In this document: positions 1 through 6,938 of the stretch, one piece after another
How the letters are laid out: each line of letters opens with the position of its first letter
Position numbering within the stretch: the stretch's first letter is position 1
Assembly (NCBI GenBank): GCA_946624335.1
Contig: CAMOSA010000004.1
Span: forward strand, 1-30,184
DNA from: an uncultured Prevotellaceae bacterium
Lineage (GTDB): Bacteria; Bacteroidota; Bacteroidia; Bacteroidales; Bacteroidaceae
Reading direction: 5' to 3'
DNA: 30,184 nt
Notes under the pieces: generated by a model
What the model was told of the DNA's origin: nothing
The model's input: only the letters and a program-made list of their open reading frames with translations
Databases searched by the model: none
Position numbers and translations under genes: made by a program

Positions 1-433
1 CCACGATGTCGCGGTCGGTCTTGAAGGTGCCGGTTGTCTCGTCGTAGAACTGCTTCGTGGTCTTCTCGATGAGCTTGCCGTCGTCGTAGAGCTTGCGGAA
101 GAAGTCGGAGGCGAACTTATGGTGAGTAGCGCTGGTGGTGCGGCTATAGACGTCGAAGGAGATGCCGAACTCCTCGAAGGAGTCCTTGATCATCTTGTGG
201 TAGCGGTCCACCACCTGCTGGGGCGTGATGCCTTCCTTGCGGGCACGCTGAGTGACGGGTACGCCGTGCTCGTCGGAGCCGCCTACGAACATCACGTCCT
301 CGCCCTTCAGGCGCAGGTATCTCACATAGATGTCGGCAGGCACGTAAACGCCAGCGAGGTGACCGATATGCACGCCACCGTTGGCGTAGGGCAGTGCCGA
401 GGTGACGGTTGTTCTCTTGAATTTCTTTTCCAT
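1..433 (-). CDS. metG: Methionyl-tRNA synthetase, N-terminal part (runs off the window)
   Basis: MetG charges tRNA-Met with methionine in the cytoplasm. The 144 codons visible from the ATG at 433 read MEKKFKRTTVTSALPYANGG, followed by the class I HIGH motif (H22-I-G-H25, in context HIGHLAGVYVPADIY), then GSDEHGVPVTQRARKEG and the KMIKDSFEEFGISFDVY stretch. All of these are characteristic of the MetRS Rossmann fold. The KMSKS loop and anticodon-binding domain lie outside the window. The start is supported by a TAnnTTTG promoter box about 30 nt upstream and by the family's usual N-terminus. It lies 136 nt downstream of the GNAT acyltransferase gene on the same strand but has its own promoter, so it is probably transcribed independently. 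Confidence 0.95.
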   Translation of the reverse strand, partial: MEKKFKRTTVTSALPYANGGVHIGHLAGVYVPADIYVRYLRLKGEDVMFVGGSDEHGVPVTQRARKEGITPQQVVDRYHKMIKDSFEEFGISFDVYSRTTSATHHKFASDFFRKLYDDGKLIEKTTKQFYDETTGTFKTDRDIV

Positions 434-464
434 CAAAATAGGGTAATATTAAAGTTTTTGCGCG

Positions 465-472
465 CAAAGGTA
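465..472 (-). promoter_or_regulatory. metG promoter -7 box
   Basis: On the minus strand the sequence TACCTTTG matches the Bacteroidota -7 consensus TAnnTTTG. It sits about 30 nt before the metG start. It is followed by CGCGCAAA, so that a perfect 12-bp dyad TTTGCGCGCAAA covers the box and the predicted transcription start. No convincing TTTG -33 box is visible. Confidence 0.6.
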
Positions 473-569
473 CTCATTTATTCTGAAACACTAACGCTTT
501 CGCGAGCGAAAAATCTACGCAGTGCCCAAAATAATGACCTCGACGCCAGCCTCACTTCTTGGCTGCAGC

Positions 570-1559
570 TTATCCCTTCACCTTCGTGATGACCATGTTG
601 GCACCGCTGGTGGGAGCTACCGCCTCGGGGTGTTCTTGCGCGAAGCTGTCTATATGGCGTACACGCTTCTCGTCAAGTATCTCGTCGACGGCGATGAGAA
701 TGCCCGTCTCCTCGACGTCGCCGAAACCGTAGTTGATGGCGGTGCCGAACATGCGCATCGTTGGCGAAAGGCCCATGTAGGCGTTGACGAGGGGCGGGAT
801 GTTATAGCCTCGGGCGCGCACCTCGCGGTTGAGGATGCGGTAGTCGGCCTTGAAGTCGTCCTCGCAGAAAAGGCGTTGCAGCGCGGCAGGGTCGGCTTCG
901 ATTTTCAGCGGTTTCGTCGGGATAATCAGCTTGTCGGGGTCGCCGAAATGCTTCTGTAGGAAATAGAGAATCATGTCGCGTGCCTGACGGTCGTAGCTGG
1001 GGTACATCGTCATCTTCCCGAAGAGATAGCGAACGTTGGGCTTGACGACGGTGAGCGCGCCGAGGCCGTCCCACAGGTTGTCGAGGGCAAAGAGAGCCTT
1101 GGCGCCAGCCCGTGTGCTTTGGTATTCAAGCGTTACCCAGCTGCGACCCAGCTCGATGGTGTAAGGCAGGTAGTCACGTATGAAACGCTCGGAGAAGTGG
1201 AACATATGCGAAGTGGCGAGGATGGGCTGCCCTTCGGCGTCAAAACGAGCCTCGGGGCCCTGCAGGTAGCGGTAGCCGCCGAGGATGGCTTGCGCCTCGG
1301 GGTCCCAGACGATGAGCTGCTTGTAGGGGTTCTCCATCGTGTCGAACTCGTCGAGGTCGAGGGGCTTGCCCGTGCCCCCTCCGGCAGCCCTGAAGGCTAT
1401 CTCGCGAAGTCGGCCTATCTCGCGCAGGACATTGGGCGCGTCCTGCCAGGTGACGATATATATCTCATTGCCTGACTTGTTGGTGAAGCGCAGGCGCTTG
1501 TCTTCGGTGAGCTCATTCTTGATTGCCTCTACGAGAATCGGATCTATAATGGGTGACAT
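570..1559 (-). CDS. GNAT/hemolysin-type N-acyltransferase, GlsB/OlsB-like
   Basis: This 329-residue protein resembles the Bacteroidota GNAT-fold hemolysin-like acyltransferases. Members such as Bacteroides GlsB transfer a 3-hydroxy-fatty acyl chain from ACP to the amino group of glycine, the first step of glycine (amino-acid) lipid synthesis; OlsB does the same with ornithine. Diagnostic stretches are the N-terminal RLREIAFRAAGGGTGK (about 50-65), QLIVWDPEAQAILGGYRYL (81-99) and the ELGRSWVTLEYQ core (136-147). I chose ATG 1559 because the family starts this way (MSPIIDPIL); the 95 codons upstream overlap the preceding gene in another frame and look non-coding. It follows the PlsC-like gene by 40 nt, which fits a two-enzyme N-acyl then O-acyl pathway. 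The substrate amino acid is inferred, not shown. Confidence 0.8.
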   Translation of the reverse strand: MSPIIDPILVEAIKNELTEDKRLRFTNKSGNEIYIVTWQDAPNVLREIGRLREIAFRAAGGGTGKPLDLDEFDTMENPYKQLIVWDPEAQAILGGYRYLQGPEARFDAEGQPILATSHMFHFSERFIRDYLPYTIELGRSWVTLEYQSTRAGAKALFALDNLWDGLGALTVVKPNVRYLFGKMTMYPSYDRQARDMILYFLQKHFGDPDKLIIPTKPLKIEADPAALQRLFCEDDFKADYRILNREVRARGYNIPPLVNAYMGLSPTMRMFGTAINYGFGDVEETGILIAVDEILDEKRVRHIDSFAQEHPEAVAPTSGANMVITKVKG

Positions 1560-1599
1560 GAGTGGTGTGGAATAAAATTGTCTACTAAAAAAAGGGGCG

Positions 1600-2409
1600 C
1601 TATAGTTTGTATACCTCGTCCTGCACCCATTGCGCCCATTCGTAGGCGGTGCGGCTGCTGTTAAAGGTCTGGTAGGGTATGGGCCTCCCGATGCGCACGG
1701 TATAGTGACGCCCTCGTGAACGATACATCTCGTCGGGCAGCAGGGGCATGGCGAGGTTGAACTTGATGCCCAGTCGTTTGCACCACTTGGCGATTCGATA
1801 GAAACGTGGCGAATTCTCGCCGATGAAATGGATGGGCACGACATCGCGCTGGTATTGTACGCTCTTCTGGATGAACGTCTTGCCCCATTCTATGTCGTGA
1901 ATCTGACCGTCGATGAGGCGTGAGCAAAGTCCAGCGGGGAACATGATAATATGGTTATCGCTGCGGAAGGCTTCATCGATCTGTCGGGGCAGGTTGCGCG
2001 ACTGTCCTCCGAGCTTGTTGATGGGCACGCATAGCGGGGCGAGCCCCTTGAGGTTCATAAGCAGGTCATTGACGAGATATTTCACGCGACCGTCGTAGGC
2101 TCGTCCGATGATGGCACCGAGGGTGACGCCGTCGATGGCGCCGAGCGGATGGTTGCTGACGAAGGTGTCCGGTCTGGTGCCCGAAGGTAGGTTGTCGCGG
2201 CCTTCGACATCGATAGTCACGCCGAGTTTATCAATCACTCCTTCGCAGAAATCGACGCCTGTGCGGCCTTCTATGAGGTAGCTGTTGATGAAGTCCTGAT
2301 GGATGAAACGCTCCAGCCATCGCGTGACGAAGCGTGGGATGAAGCGAGCCTTGCTGCCGGCGCGTGACCTTACGATCTTGTCGATATCTATGGTTGCAGA
2401 GGAATCCAC
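1600..2409 (-). CDS. PlsC-type lysophospholipid/O-acyltransferase, GlsA-like
   Basis: A 269-residue membrane-associated acyltransferase of the PlsC superfamily. The catalytic block is SNHPLGAIDG (residues 85-94), with H87 and D93. That spacing is HxxxxxD, one residue longer than the classical Hx4D and, as I recall, usual for this Bacteroidota branch. The second block MFPAGLCSR (156-164) corresponds to the glycerol-phosphate binding motif. With the GNAT partner downstream it probably adds the second, ester-linked acyl chain to an N-acyl amino acid, as GlsA does; a conventional lysophosphatidate acyltransferase is the alternative. The start is GTG, directly abutting the upstream TAA (TAAGTG), which suggests translational coupling. 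No in-frame ATG occurs before residue 118, and the family starts in this region. Confidence 0.8.
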   Translation of the reverse strand: MDSSATIDIDKIVRSRAGSKARFIPRFVTRWLERFIHQDFINSYLIEGRTGVDFCEGVIDKLGVTIDVEGRDNLPSGTRPDTFVSNHPLGAIDGVTLGAIIGRAYDGRVKYLVNDLLMNLKGLAPLCVPINKLGGQSRNLPRQIDEAFRSDNHIIMFPAGLCSRLIDGQIHDIEWGKTFIQKSVQYQRDVVPIHFIGENSPRFYRIAKWCKRLGIKFNLAMPLLPDEMYRSRGRHYTVRIGRPIPYQTFNSSRTAYEWAQWVQDEVYKL

Positions 2410-2805
2410 TTAGTTGATGGTGTATTTGTGGTTGTTGATGATATATGATCCGCGGGGCAAGCCACTGAGCCAGTTCGTACCTTTGCTGAGGCGGAACGAG
2501 GAATAGAGGGTCCCGCTGGCCGTATAAATGGGCAGCAACTGGTTGTAGCTGCTGGTGACGCAAAGGTTTCGTCCTTGTTGGCGAATCTCGACGGGTTGTG
2601 GCGAAGACATCATGCGATGCCGCAGGTCGGGAATTTCGCGCCGGCCTTGTGTCTGAAGTGTCGTGGCATGACGGCGCTGGAGCGAGTCGCGACGCTGTAT
2701 ATTGGCATCGGGGGCAGGCGAGGCTGTTGCTGCGGACAATGCCAAAAGCACAGCAAGCGTGCACTTGAATACGTGGTGCAAGATGTTTGTGGTGTTTGTT
2801 GCCAT
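2410..2805 (-). CDS. Small secreted protein with a beta-rich C-terminal domain, unknown function
   Basis: A 131-residue protein I do not recognise. An N-terminal signal peptide is evident (basic start, hydrophobic CTLAVLLALSAATASPA, roughly residues 14-30). A charged Arg/Gln/His-rich linker follows. The last 50 residues carry the pattern LPIYTASGTLYSS, then LPRGSYIINNHKYTIN, with alternating hydrophobics, a turn glycine and a final G-x-Y-I-I strand. That pattern resembles the Ig-like C-terminal domains of secreted Bacteroidota proteins, including T9SS signal domains, but is too short to assign. The start at 2805 is chosen because a near-perfect promoter lies just upstream (2829-2860), whereas an alternative in-frame ATG at 2871 would precede that promoter. 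Its stop touches the GTG of the acyltransferase gene, so it is first in that operon. Confidence 0.7.
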   Translation of the reverse strand: MATNTTNILHHVFKCTLAVLLALSAATASPAPDANIQRRDSLQRRHATTLQTQGRREIPDLRHRMMSSPQPVEIRQQGRNLCVTSSYNQLLPIYTASGTLYSSFRLSKGTNWLSGLPRGSYIINNHKYTIN

Positions 2806-2828
2806 ATTCTTTTTCGCCAATTTGGGTA

Positions 2829-2860
2829 CAAAAGTAGCAAATCCTCTTGGCTGAACCAAA
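2829..2860 (-). promoter_or_regulatory. Promoter of the small-secreted-protein/acyltransferase operon
   Basis: The minus strand shows TTTG (2860-2857), a 20-nt spacer, then TACTTTTG (2836-2829), an essentially perfect Bacteroidota -33/-7 pair. The predicted transcript starts about 20 nt before the ATG at 2805. Confidence 0.75.
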
Positions 2861-2932
2861 TTTTCAGGCAAAAAATATGCGTTTTATCCTCATTTTAATC
2901 AATCGAGGCGTAGGAGGAGTGGGCATGCAGCG

Positions 2933-2963
2933 TTAAACGTTAAAGTAATGCTTTAAACGTTAA
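2933..2963. repeat. Paired TTAAACGTTAA repeats upstream of the dcw promoter
   Basis: The 11-mer TTAAACGTTAA occurs at 2933-2943 and again at 2953-2963, exactly 20 bp start to start (two helical turns). The second half also forms a near-inverted repeat with the first (ACGTTAAAG, 5 nt, CTTTAAACGT, with one extra A). The pair lies about 55 bp upstream of the rsmH -33 box and about 75 bp from the divergent promoter, a plausible operator position for either. Function is inferred. Confidence 0.4.
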
Positions 2964-3016
2964 TAGCATAGATTATCAATGTTTTATTAAATTTTTGAAA
3001 AATAAATCGAAGATTG

Positions 3017-3048
3017 TTTGCACAGTTCGTAGAATCTGTGTAATTTTG
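3017..3048 (+). promoter_or_regulatory. Main dcw (rsmH) promoter
   Basis: TTTG at 3017-3020, a 20-nt spacer and TAATTTTG at 3041-3048 give an ideal Bacteroidota promoter. The spacer itself is a dyad: CACAG (3021-3025), 10 nt, CTGTG (3036-3040), filling it exactly, so a repressor could sit between the two boxes. The -7 box ends 4 nt before the rsmH ATG, which implies a leaderless or nearly leaderless message. Confidence 0.8.
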
Positions 3049-3052
3049 CGCC

Positions 3053-3979
3053 ATGAATCCCAGCGAATATCACATACCTGTGCTCTTGGGGCCATCGATA
3101 GATGGTTTAAATATTTCTCCAAGTGGCACTTATGTGGATGTCACCCTCGGCGGAGGTGGGCATAGTAGCGAGATTCTGCGTCGCTTGGGTACCGAAGGGC
3201 GTCTCTTCAGCTTTGATCAGGATGACGATGCGCTCCGCCAAGTGGAGCAACGGCACAAAGACGCTGCTGACGGAGGCAGATGGACGCTCGTGCGCTCCAA
3301 TTTCCGCTATCTCAGCAACTGGATGCGCTATTATGAGATCGACTGTATTGATGGCTTGCTGGCTGACCTGGGTGTCTCGAGCCATCACTTCGACGACGCC
3401 TCGCGTGGTTTCAGTTTCCGCAGTGATGCTCCGCTGGATATGCGCATGAATCAGCAGGCTCGACTCTCGGCAGCCGATGTGGTGAATACCTATAGCGCAG
3501 CACAGCTGACATCGCTCTTTCGCCTCTACGGCGAGCTGCGCCAGGCTGCACGCTTGGCAGACGCTATCGTGAAGAGCCGTGGCCAGCGCGAGTTGCACAC
3601 GACGGGCGAGCTGGCATCGCTGCTGGCGCCTTTGCTGGGCCACGACCGCGAGAAGAAAGATCTGGCGCGTGCCTTTCAAGCCTTGCGCATCGAGGTGAAC
3701 CATGAGATGGATGCCTTGCGTGATATGCTGACGGCAGCAGTACGACTGTTGCGCCCGGGAGGTCGACTCGTGGTGATTGCTTACCACTCGCTTGAAGACC
3801 GTATCGTCAAGAATATCATGCGGGCAGGTAACATCGAAGGTGATGTCGTGCAGGACGTGTACGGACGCATCGAGTCGCCGCTGATGCCGGTGGGTAAGCC
3901 TATTGCACCGACTGATGAAGAGGTTGAGGCCAATCCCCGAAGCCGGAGCGCGCGGTTGAGAATCGCCGAGAAGCGATAA
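3053..3979 (+). CDS. rsmH: 16S rRNA (cytosine1402-N4)-methyltransferase RsmH (MraW)
   Basis: RsmH uses S-adenosylmethionine to methylate N4 of C1402 in the 16S rRNA decoding centre. The 308-residue protein has the usual length and start (EYHIPVLL). The SAM-binding glycine loop is VDVTLGGGGHS (residues 28-38), followed by SFDQDDDAL, the DGLLADLGVSSHHFDD block, RGFSFRSDAPLDMRM, and the C-terminal VVIAYHSLEDRIVKN and NPRSRSARLRIAEK signatures. It is the first gene of the dcw cluster here. In most bacteria mraZ precedes it, but in this window the upstream neighbour is a divergent operon. It is separated from ftsL by a 132-nt gap with conspicuous RNA structure. Confidence 0.97.
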   Translation: MNPSEYHIPVLLGPSIDGLNISPSGTYVDVTLGGGGHSSEILRRLGTEGRLFSFDQDDDALRQVEQRHKDAADGGRWTLVRSNFRYLSNWMRYYEIDCIDGLLADLGVSSHHFDDASRGFSFRSDAPLDMRMNQQARLSAADVVNTYSAAQLTSLFRLYGELRQAARLADAIVKSRGQRELHTTGELASLLAPLLGHDREKKDLARAFQALRIEVNHEMDALRDMLTAAVRLLRPGGRLVVIAYHSLEDRIVKNIMRAGNIEGDVVQDVYGRIESPLMPVGKPIAPTDEEVEANPRSRSARLRIAEKR

Positions 3980-4003
3980 GACAAGGATAATCCCGTCAGG
4001 TGA

Positions 4004-4049
4004 CGAGGCGAAAGTATAGGAGTAGAAACGCCTCGAAGAGCACCTATAC
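4004..4049 (+). promoter_or_regulatory. Candidate H-type RNA pseudoknot between rsmH and ftsL
   Basis: Stem 1 pairs CGAGGCG (4004-4010) with CGCCTCG (4029-4035). Inside its 18-nt loop GTATAGG (4014-4020) is perfectly complementary to CCTATAC (4043-4049), beyond stem 1. The result is two crossing 7-bp helices with connecting loops of 3, 8 and 7 nt, a geometry that H-type pseudoknots allow. It sits 62 nt before the ftsL start and could control translation, message processing or stability. It is read directly from complementarity; folding and function are untested. Confidence 0.45.
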
Positions 4050-4077
4050 ATATAAAGGTAATAAGGACAATCAAGAA

Positions 4078-4092
4078 GACGGCTCTGCCGTC
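4078..4092 (+). other. Short GC-rich hairpin upstream of ftsL
   Basis: GACGGC, loop TCT, GCCGTC forms a perfect 6-bp stem ending 19 nt before the ftsL ATG. No U-tract follows, so it is not an intrinsic terminator. It may be a second element of the structured leader. Confidence 0.4.
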
Positions 4093-4111
4093 GGGTAAAA
4101 GTGAATAAACA

Positions 4112-4744
4112 ATGAAACGCAAATCCGGAAAGCATACGGACGGCGAAGTGCGTCTGCTCATCGAGGGCCTCGATGACGGGACGGCTACCCTGGCAGAATC
4201 TGCTCAGGGAGAGGGACTCGTAGGCGAAGCCGCTGAGCCACAAGATGATTTCGTCGCCGACACCGACCTCGCAGATGATGTTGAGGAAGCCGGCGCCGAG
4301 GTGGCCGACAGCGATGTGGCCGACGGTGACGTTGCGGAACCTGTCGCCGACGATATCCCGATGGCTGTCGTCGAGGGTGGCGAGGCTGAGCGTCGTTCGG
4401 CCTGGCGTGTGCTGACGTCCGAGGACTTCCCGCAGCTGTCTCTGCGTGAGATCCTTGGCGGCGACTACCTCATCGGCAGTTTCCTACGGCGTAACATCTT
4501 GTTCATCCTCATGCTCGTCGGCTTGGGCATCTTGTACATCACTAACCGCTATGCCGCTCAGCAAGAAATCATAGAGTATGAACAGCTGCGCAACGAGCTG
4601 GCCGAGAAGAAGAACTATGCACAGACGCAGTATGCCGAACTGACGATGTGCCTCCGGCAGAGCAGTATCGAGAACCGTCTGAAAGCGTTGGGCGACAGCT
4701 TGCTGGCAGCGCCGAAGGATCCTCCGTTCGTCATTCACCGCTGA
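4112..4744 (+). CDS. ftsL: FtsL-like divisome protein with a long acidic cytoplasmic extension
   Basis: The position between rsmH and the septal PBP gene and the architecture identify this as FtsL. A single membrane helix (about 127-144, NILFILMLVGLGILYI) is followed by a periplasmic coiled coil (about 148-190, rich in Glu/Lys/Gln with heptad hydrophobics) and a short tail. FtsL bridges FtsQ and the FtsW-FtsI synthase. Unusually, residues 1-100 form a cytoplasmic extension dominated by Asp, Glu, Ala and Val, with near-repeats of V-A-D/E (about 40-90). FtsL proteins are typically near 100-120 residues; this one is 210. The sequence just before the helix (WRVLTSEDFPQLSLREILGG) resembles the conserved juxtamembrane part of Bacteroidales FtsL-like proteins. 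Confidence 0.85.
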   Translation: MKRKSGKHTDGEVRLLIEGLDDGTATLAESAQGEGLVGEAAEPQDDFVADTDLADDVEEAGAEVADSDVADGDVAEPVADDIPMAVVEGGEAERRSAWRVLTSEDFPQLSLREILGGDYLIGSFLRRNILFILMLVGLGILYITNRYAAQQEIIEYEQLRNELAEKKNYAQTQYAELTMCLRQSSIENRLKALGDSLLAAPKDPPFVIHR

Positions 4745-4843
4745 CATCTGATGCCTCGCTGATGCAGCCCCCACAATGACTGCTTCGTCCCTTTCTCAAG
4801 TCACTCCTCAGACCATCCTGCCACATAAAAAAGTCATCGCCAC

Positions 4844-6904
4844 ATGAATTTCGACAGCAAACGAACCATACCACGCTACTTGTTCGTCATCATCATCATG
4901 ACGCTCGCCGGCGCTGCCATCATCGGCAAGGCCGCCTATGAGATGTTCGTGAACGACAGTTTCTGGGAGACGGTGCGTAAGCGTATGGCGTCGCAGCAGA
5001 AGGATATCCCTGCCGTTCGCGGCAATATCTATTCTGCCGACGGTCAACTGCTGGTCGGGTCGATGCCCATCTATACCCTGCGCGCTGATTTCGTGGTGAA
5101 AGACCCCAATGACAGCGTAGCGGAGCGCCGCACGCGTCAGTGGCGCGATTCGGCTTTGGTGGCAGACATGGACAGTCTCTGTCTGGGCCTGCACGAACTG
5201 TTCCCTGAGACGAGTGCCCAGGAGTTTCGTGCTCGTCTGGTCGAAGGCAAGCGTCGTAAGAAGCGTAATCTGCTGATCGCGCGCAACGTCTCCTATATTA
5301 AATATAAGGAATTCCTGCAGCTCCCTTATGTCCGCAATGGACGCATCAAGACGGGCTTCTATGCCGAGGAGATCCCTCAGCGGCAGAAGCCCTATGGCAA
5401 TATGGCAACACGCACGCTGGGTGCCCTCGTGCCGACCTGCGACTCGGCGATGAATGGGCTCGAGCTGGCCTACGACAGCATATTGCGCGGCACCAACGGC
5501 AAGCGTCATCGCGAGAAGGTGCGCCGTGTGTGGATGGATAAGACTGATGTAGAGCCTGTCAATGGCTTGGATGTCATCTCAACAATTGACGTGGGGATGC
5601 AGGATGCGGCTGAGAAGATACTGGTGCGCAAGTTGCACGAGGTGAATGGCGAGGTCGGCGTCGTCGTGTTGATGGAAGTGGAGACGGGCGATGTCAAGGC
5701 CATTGCCAATATGACGCGACTGGGCACGCCCGGCAACTACTATTATGCCGAAGTGAAGAATAACGCCATCACTGACCTGTGGGAACCCGGTTCAACATTC
5801 AAGACGGCATCGATCATGGTCGCCCTCGAGGACGGCGTCATCAGTCGCGAGGACAGCGTCGATGTCGGTAATGGCGTCTTTATGATGCACAGCCGTCCGA
5901 TGAAAGACCATAACTGGCGCAAGGGCGGCTACGGACGAAAGATATCTGTGGACGAGTGCCTGATGTTCTCCTCGAATGTGGGTGTGAGCCGTCTCATCGA
6001 CGAGAACTATTACCATCACCCTGAGAAATATGTCGACGGTCTGTATCGTGAGGGCGTCGGCGTGCCTTTCACGCTGCCTTTCGTAGGTCAAGGTTTCCCA
6101 CGGGTGCGTCGGCCAAAGCCCGATGGCAGCAACTGGAGCAAGACAGCCTTGGCGTGGATGAGCATCGGCTACGAGACACAGATTCCGCCGATCTACACGT
6201 TGACTTTTTATAATGCTATTGCCAACAACGGCCGTATGGTCAAGCCTCGGTTTGTCCGCGAGATACGCCGCAATGGCCAGACGCTTAAGGAGTTTCCAGT
6301 GGAAGTCGTCAAGGAGCGCATCTGCAAGCCCAGCACCTTACGGGATATTCACGCCATCTTGGAGCGTGTCGTCAATGACCCTCACGGTCTGGGCAAGAAA
6401 GCCGGCTGCAAGCAATTCAAGGTCTGTGGCAAGACAGGTACTGCCCAGGTGGCTGACGAACATGGCAGCTATCATGGCTCGCCCGCACGTTATATGGTCA
6501 GCTTCTGCGGTTTCTATCCTTCCGAGGCGCCCAAATACAGCTGTATAGTTTGCATCAAGAAAAGCGGGTTGCCGGCTTCCGGCGGTGGGCAGTGCGGGCC
6601 TGTGTTCAGCGAGCTGGCGCAGTATGTGATGGCCAAGGGCGTCTATCGTCAGCCGTCGGAGGCTGCTGACAGCACCTCGATACTCGATCGTCCTCAACCG
6701 GTGGCGGCGCCAGAGGCTGAGTCAGGCGTAGTGCCTGACCTGACAGGGCTCGGTGTGCGTGAAGCTGTGGCGATAGCCGAAGCACAAGGATTGAAAGTGA
6801 AGCTGCACGGACAGGGGCGCGTCAAGAGCCAGAACATCCCTGCGGGGCATAAGTTCAATAAGGGGCAAACCATCACCCTGGAGCTGAGGAAACCCCATGA
6901 ATAA
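4844..6904 (+). CDS. ftsI: Septal peptidoglycan transpeptidase (class B PBP, FtsI/PBP3-like) with a PASTA domain
   Basis: The 686-residue protein has an N-terminal anchor (about 11-30), a PBP dimerisation domain (about 55-215, starting VRGNIYSADGQLL) and a transpeptidase domain with all three catalytic motifs: S317-T-F-K320 (acyl nucleophile Ser317), S376-S-N378 and K530-T-G532. The C-terminus holds one PASTA domain (about 629-683, VVPDLTGLGVREAVAIAEAQ onward). That is usual in Bacteroidota FtsI and absent from E. coli FtsI. It forms the septal synthase with FtsW and FtsL. The start at 4844 puts the MNFDSKRTIPRYLF cytoplasmic tail directly before the membrane helix. The 99-nt gap after ftsL shows no terminator. 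Confidence 0.95.
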   Translation: MNFDSKRTIPRYLFVIIIMTLAGAAIIGKAAYEMFVNDSFWETVRKRMASQQKDIPAVRGNIYSADGQLLVGSMPIYTLRADFVVKDPNDSVAERRTRQWRDSALVADMDSLCLGLHELFPETSAQEFRARLVEGKRRKKRNLLIARNVSYIKYKEFLQLPYVRNGRIKTGFYAEEIPQRQKPYGNMATRTLGALVPTCDSAMNGLELAYDSILRGTNGKRHREKVRRVWMDKTDVEPVNGLDVISTIDVGMQDAAEKILVRKLHEVNGEVGVVVLMEVETGDVKAIANMTRLGTPGNYYYAEVKNNAITDLWEPGSTFKTASIMVALEDGVISREDSVDVGNGVFMMHSRPMKDHNWRKGGYGRKISVDECLMFSSNVGVSRLIDENYYHHPEKYVDGLYREGVGVPFTLPFVGQGFPRVRRPKPDGSNWSKTALAWMSIGYETQIPPIYTLTFYNAIANNGRMVKPRFVREIRRNGQTLKEFPVEVVKERICKPSTLRDIHAILERVVNDPHGLGKKAGCKQFKVCGKTGTAQVADEHGSYHGSPARYMVSFCGFYPSEAPKYSCIVCIKKSGLPASGGGQCGPVFSELAQYVMAKGVYRQPSEAADSTSILDRPQPVAAPEAESGVVPDLTGLGVREAVAIAEAQGLKVKLHGQGRVKSQNIPAGHKFNKGQTITLELRKPHE

Positions 6905-6938
6905 GGTGAATATAGTCAGACAATAAGATCAGTGAAAT

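Noticed and set aside
1560..1844. 95-codon N-terminal extension of the GNAT acyltransferase
   Set aside because: It overlaps the PlsC-like gene in another frame and is low-complexity Pro/Ser/Cys; the family start is at 1559.
3107..4243. 378-codon minus-strand open frame across rsmH and the ftsL start
   Set aside because: It is antisense to rsmH; the translated sequence is Cys/His/Gln-rich and resembles no protein family.
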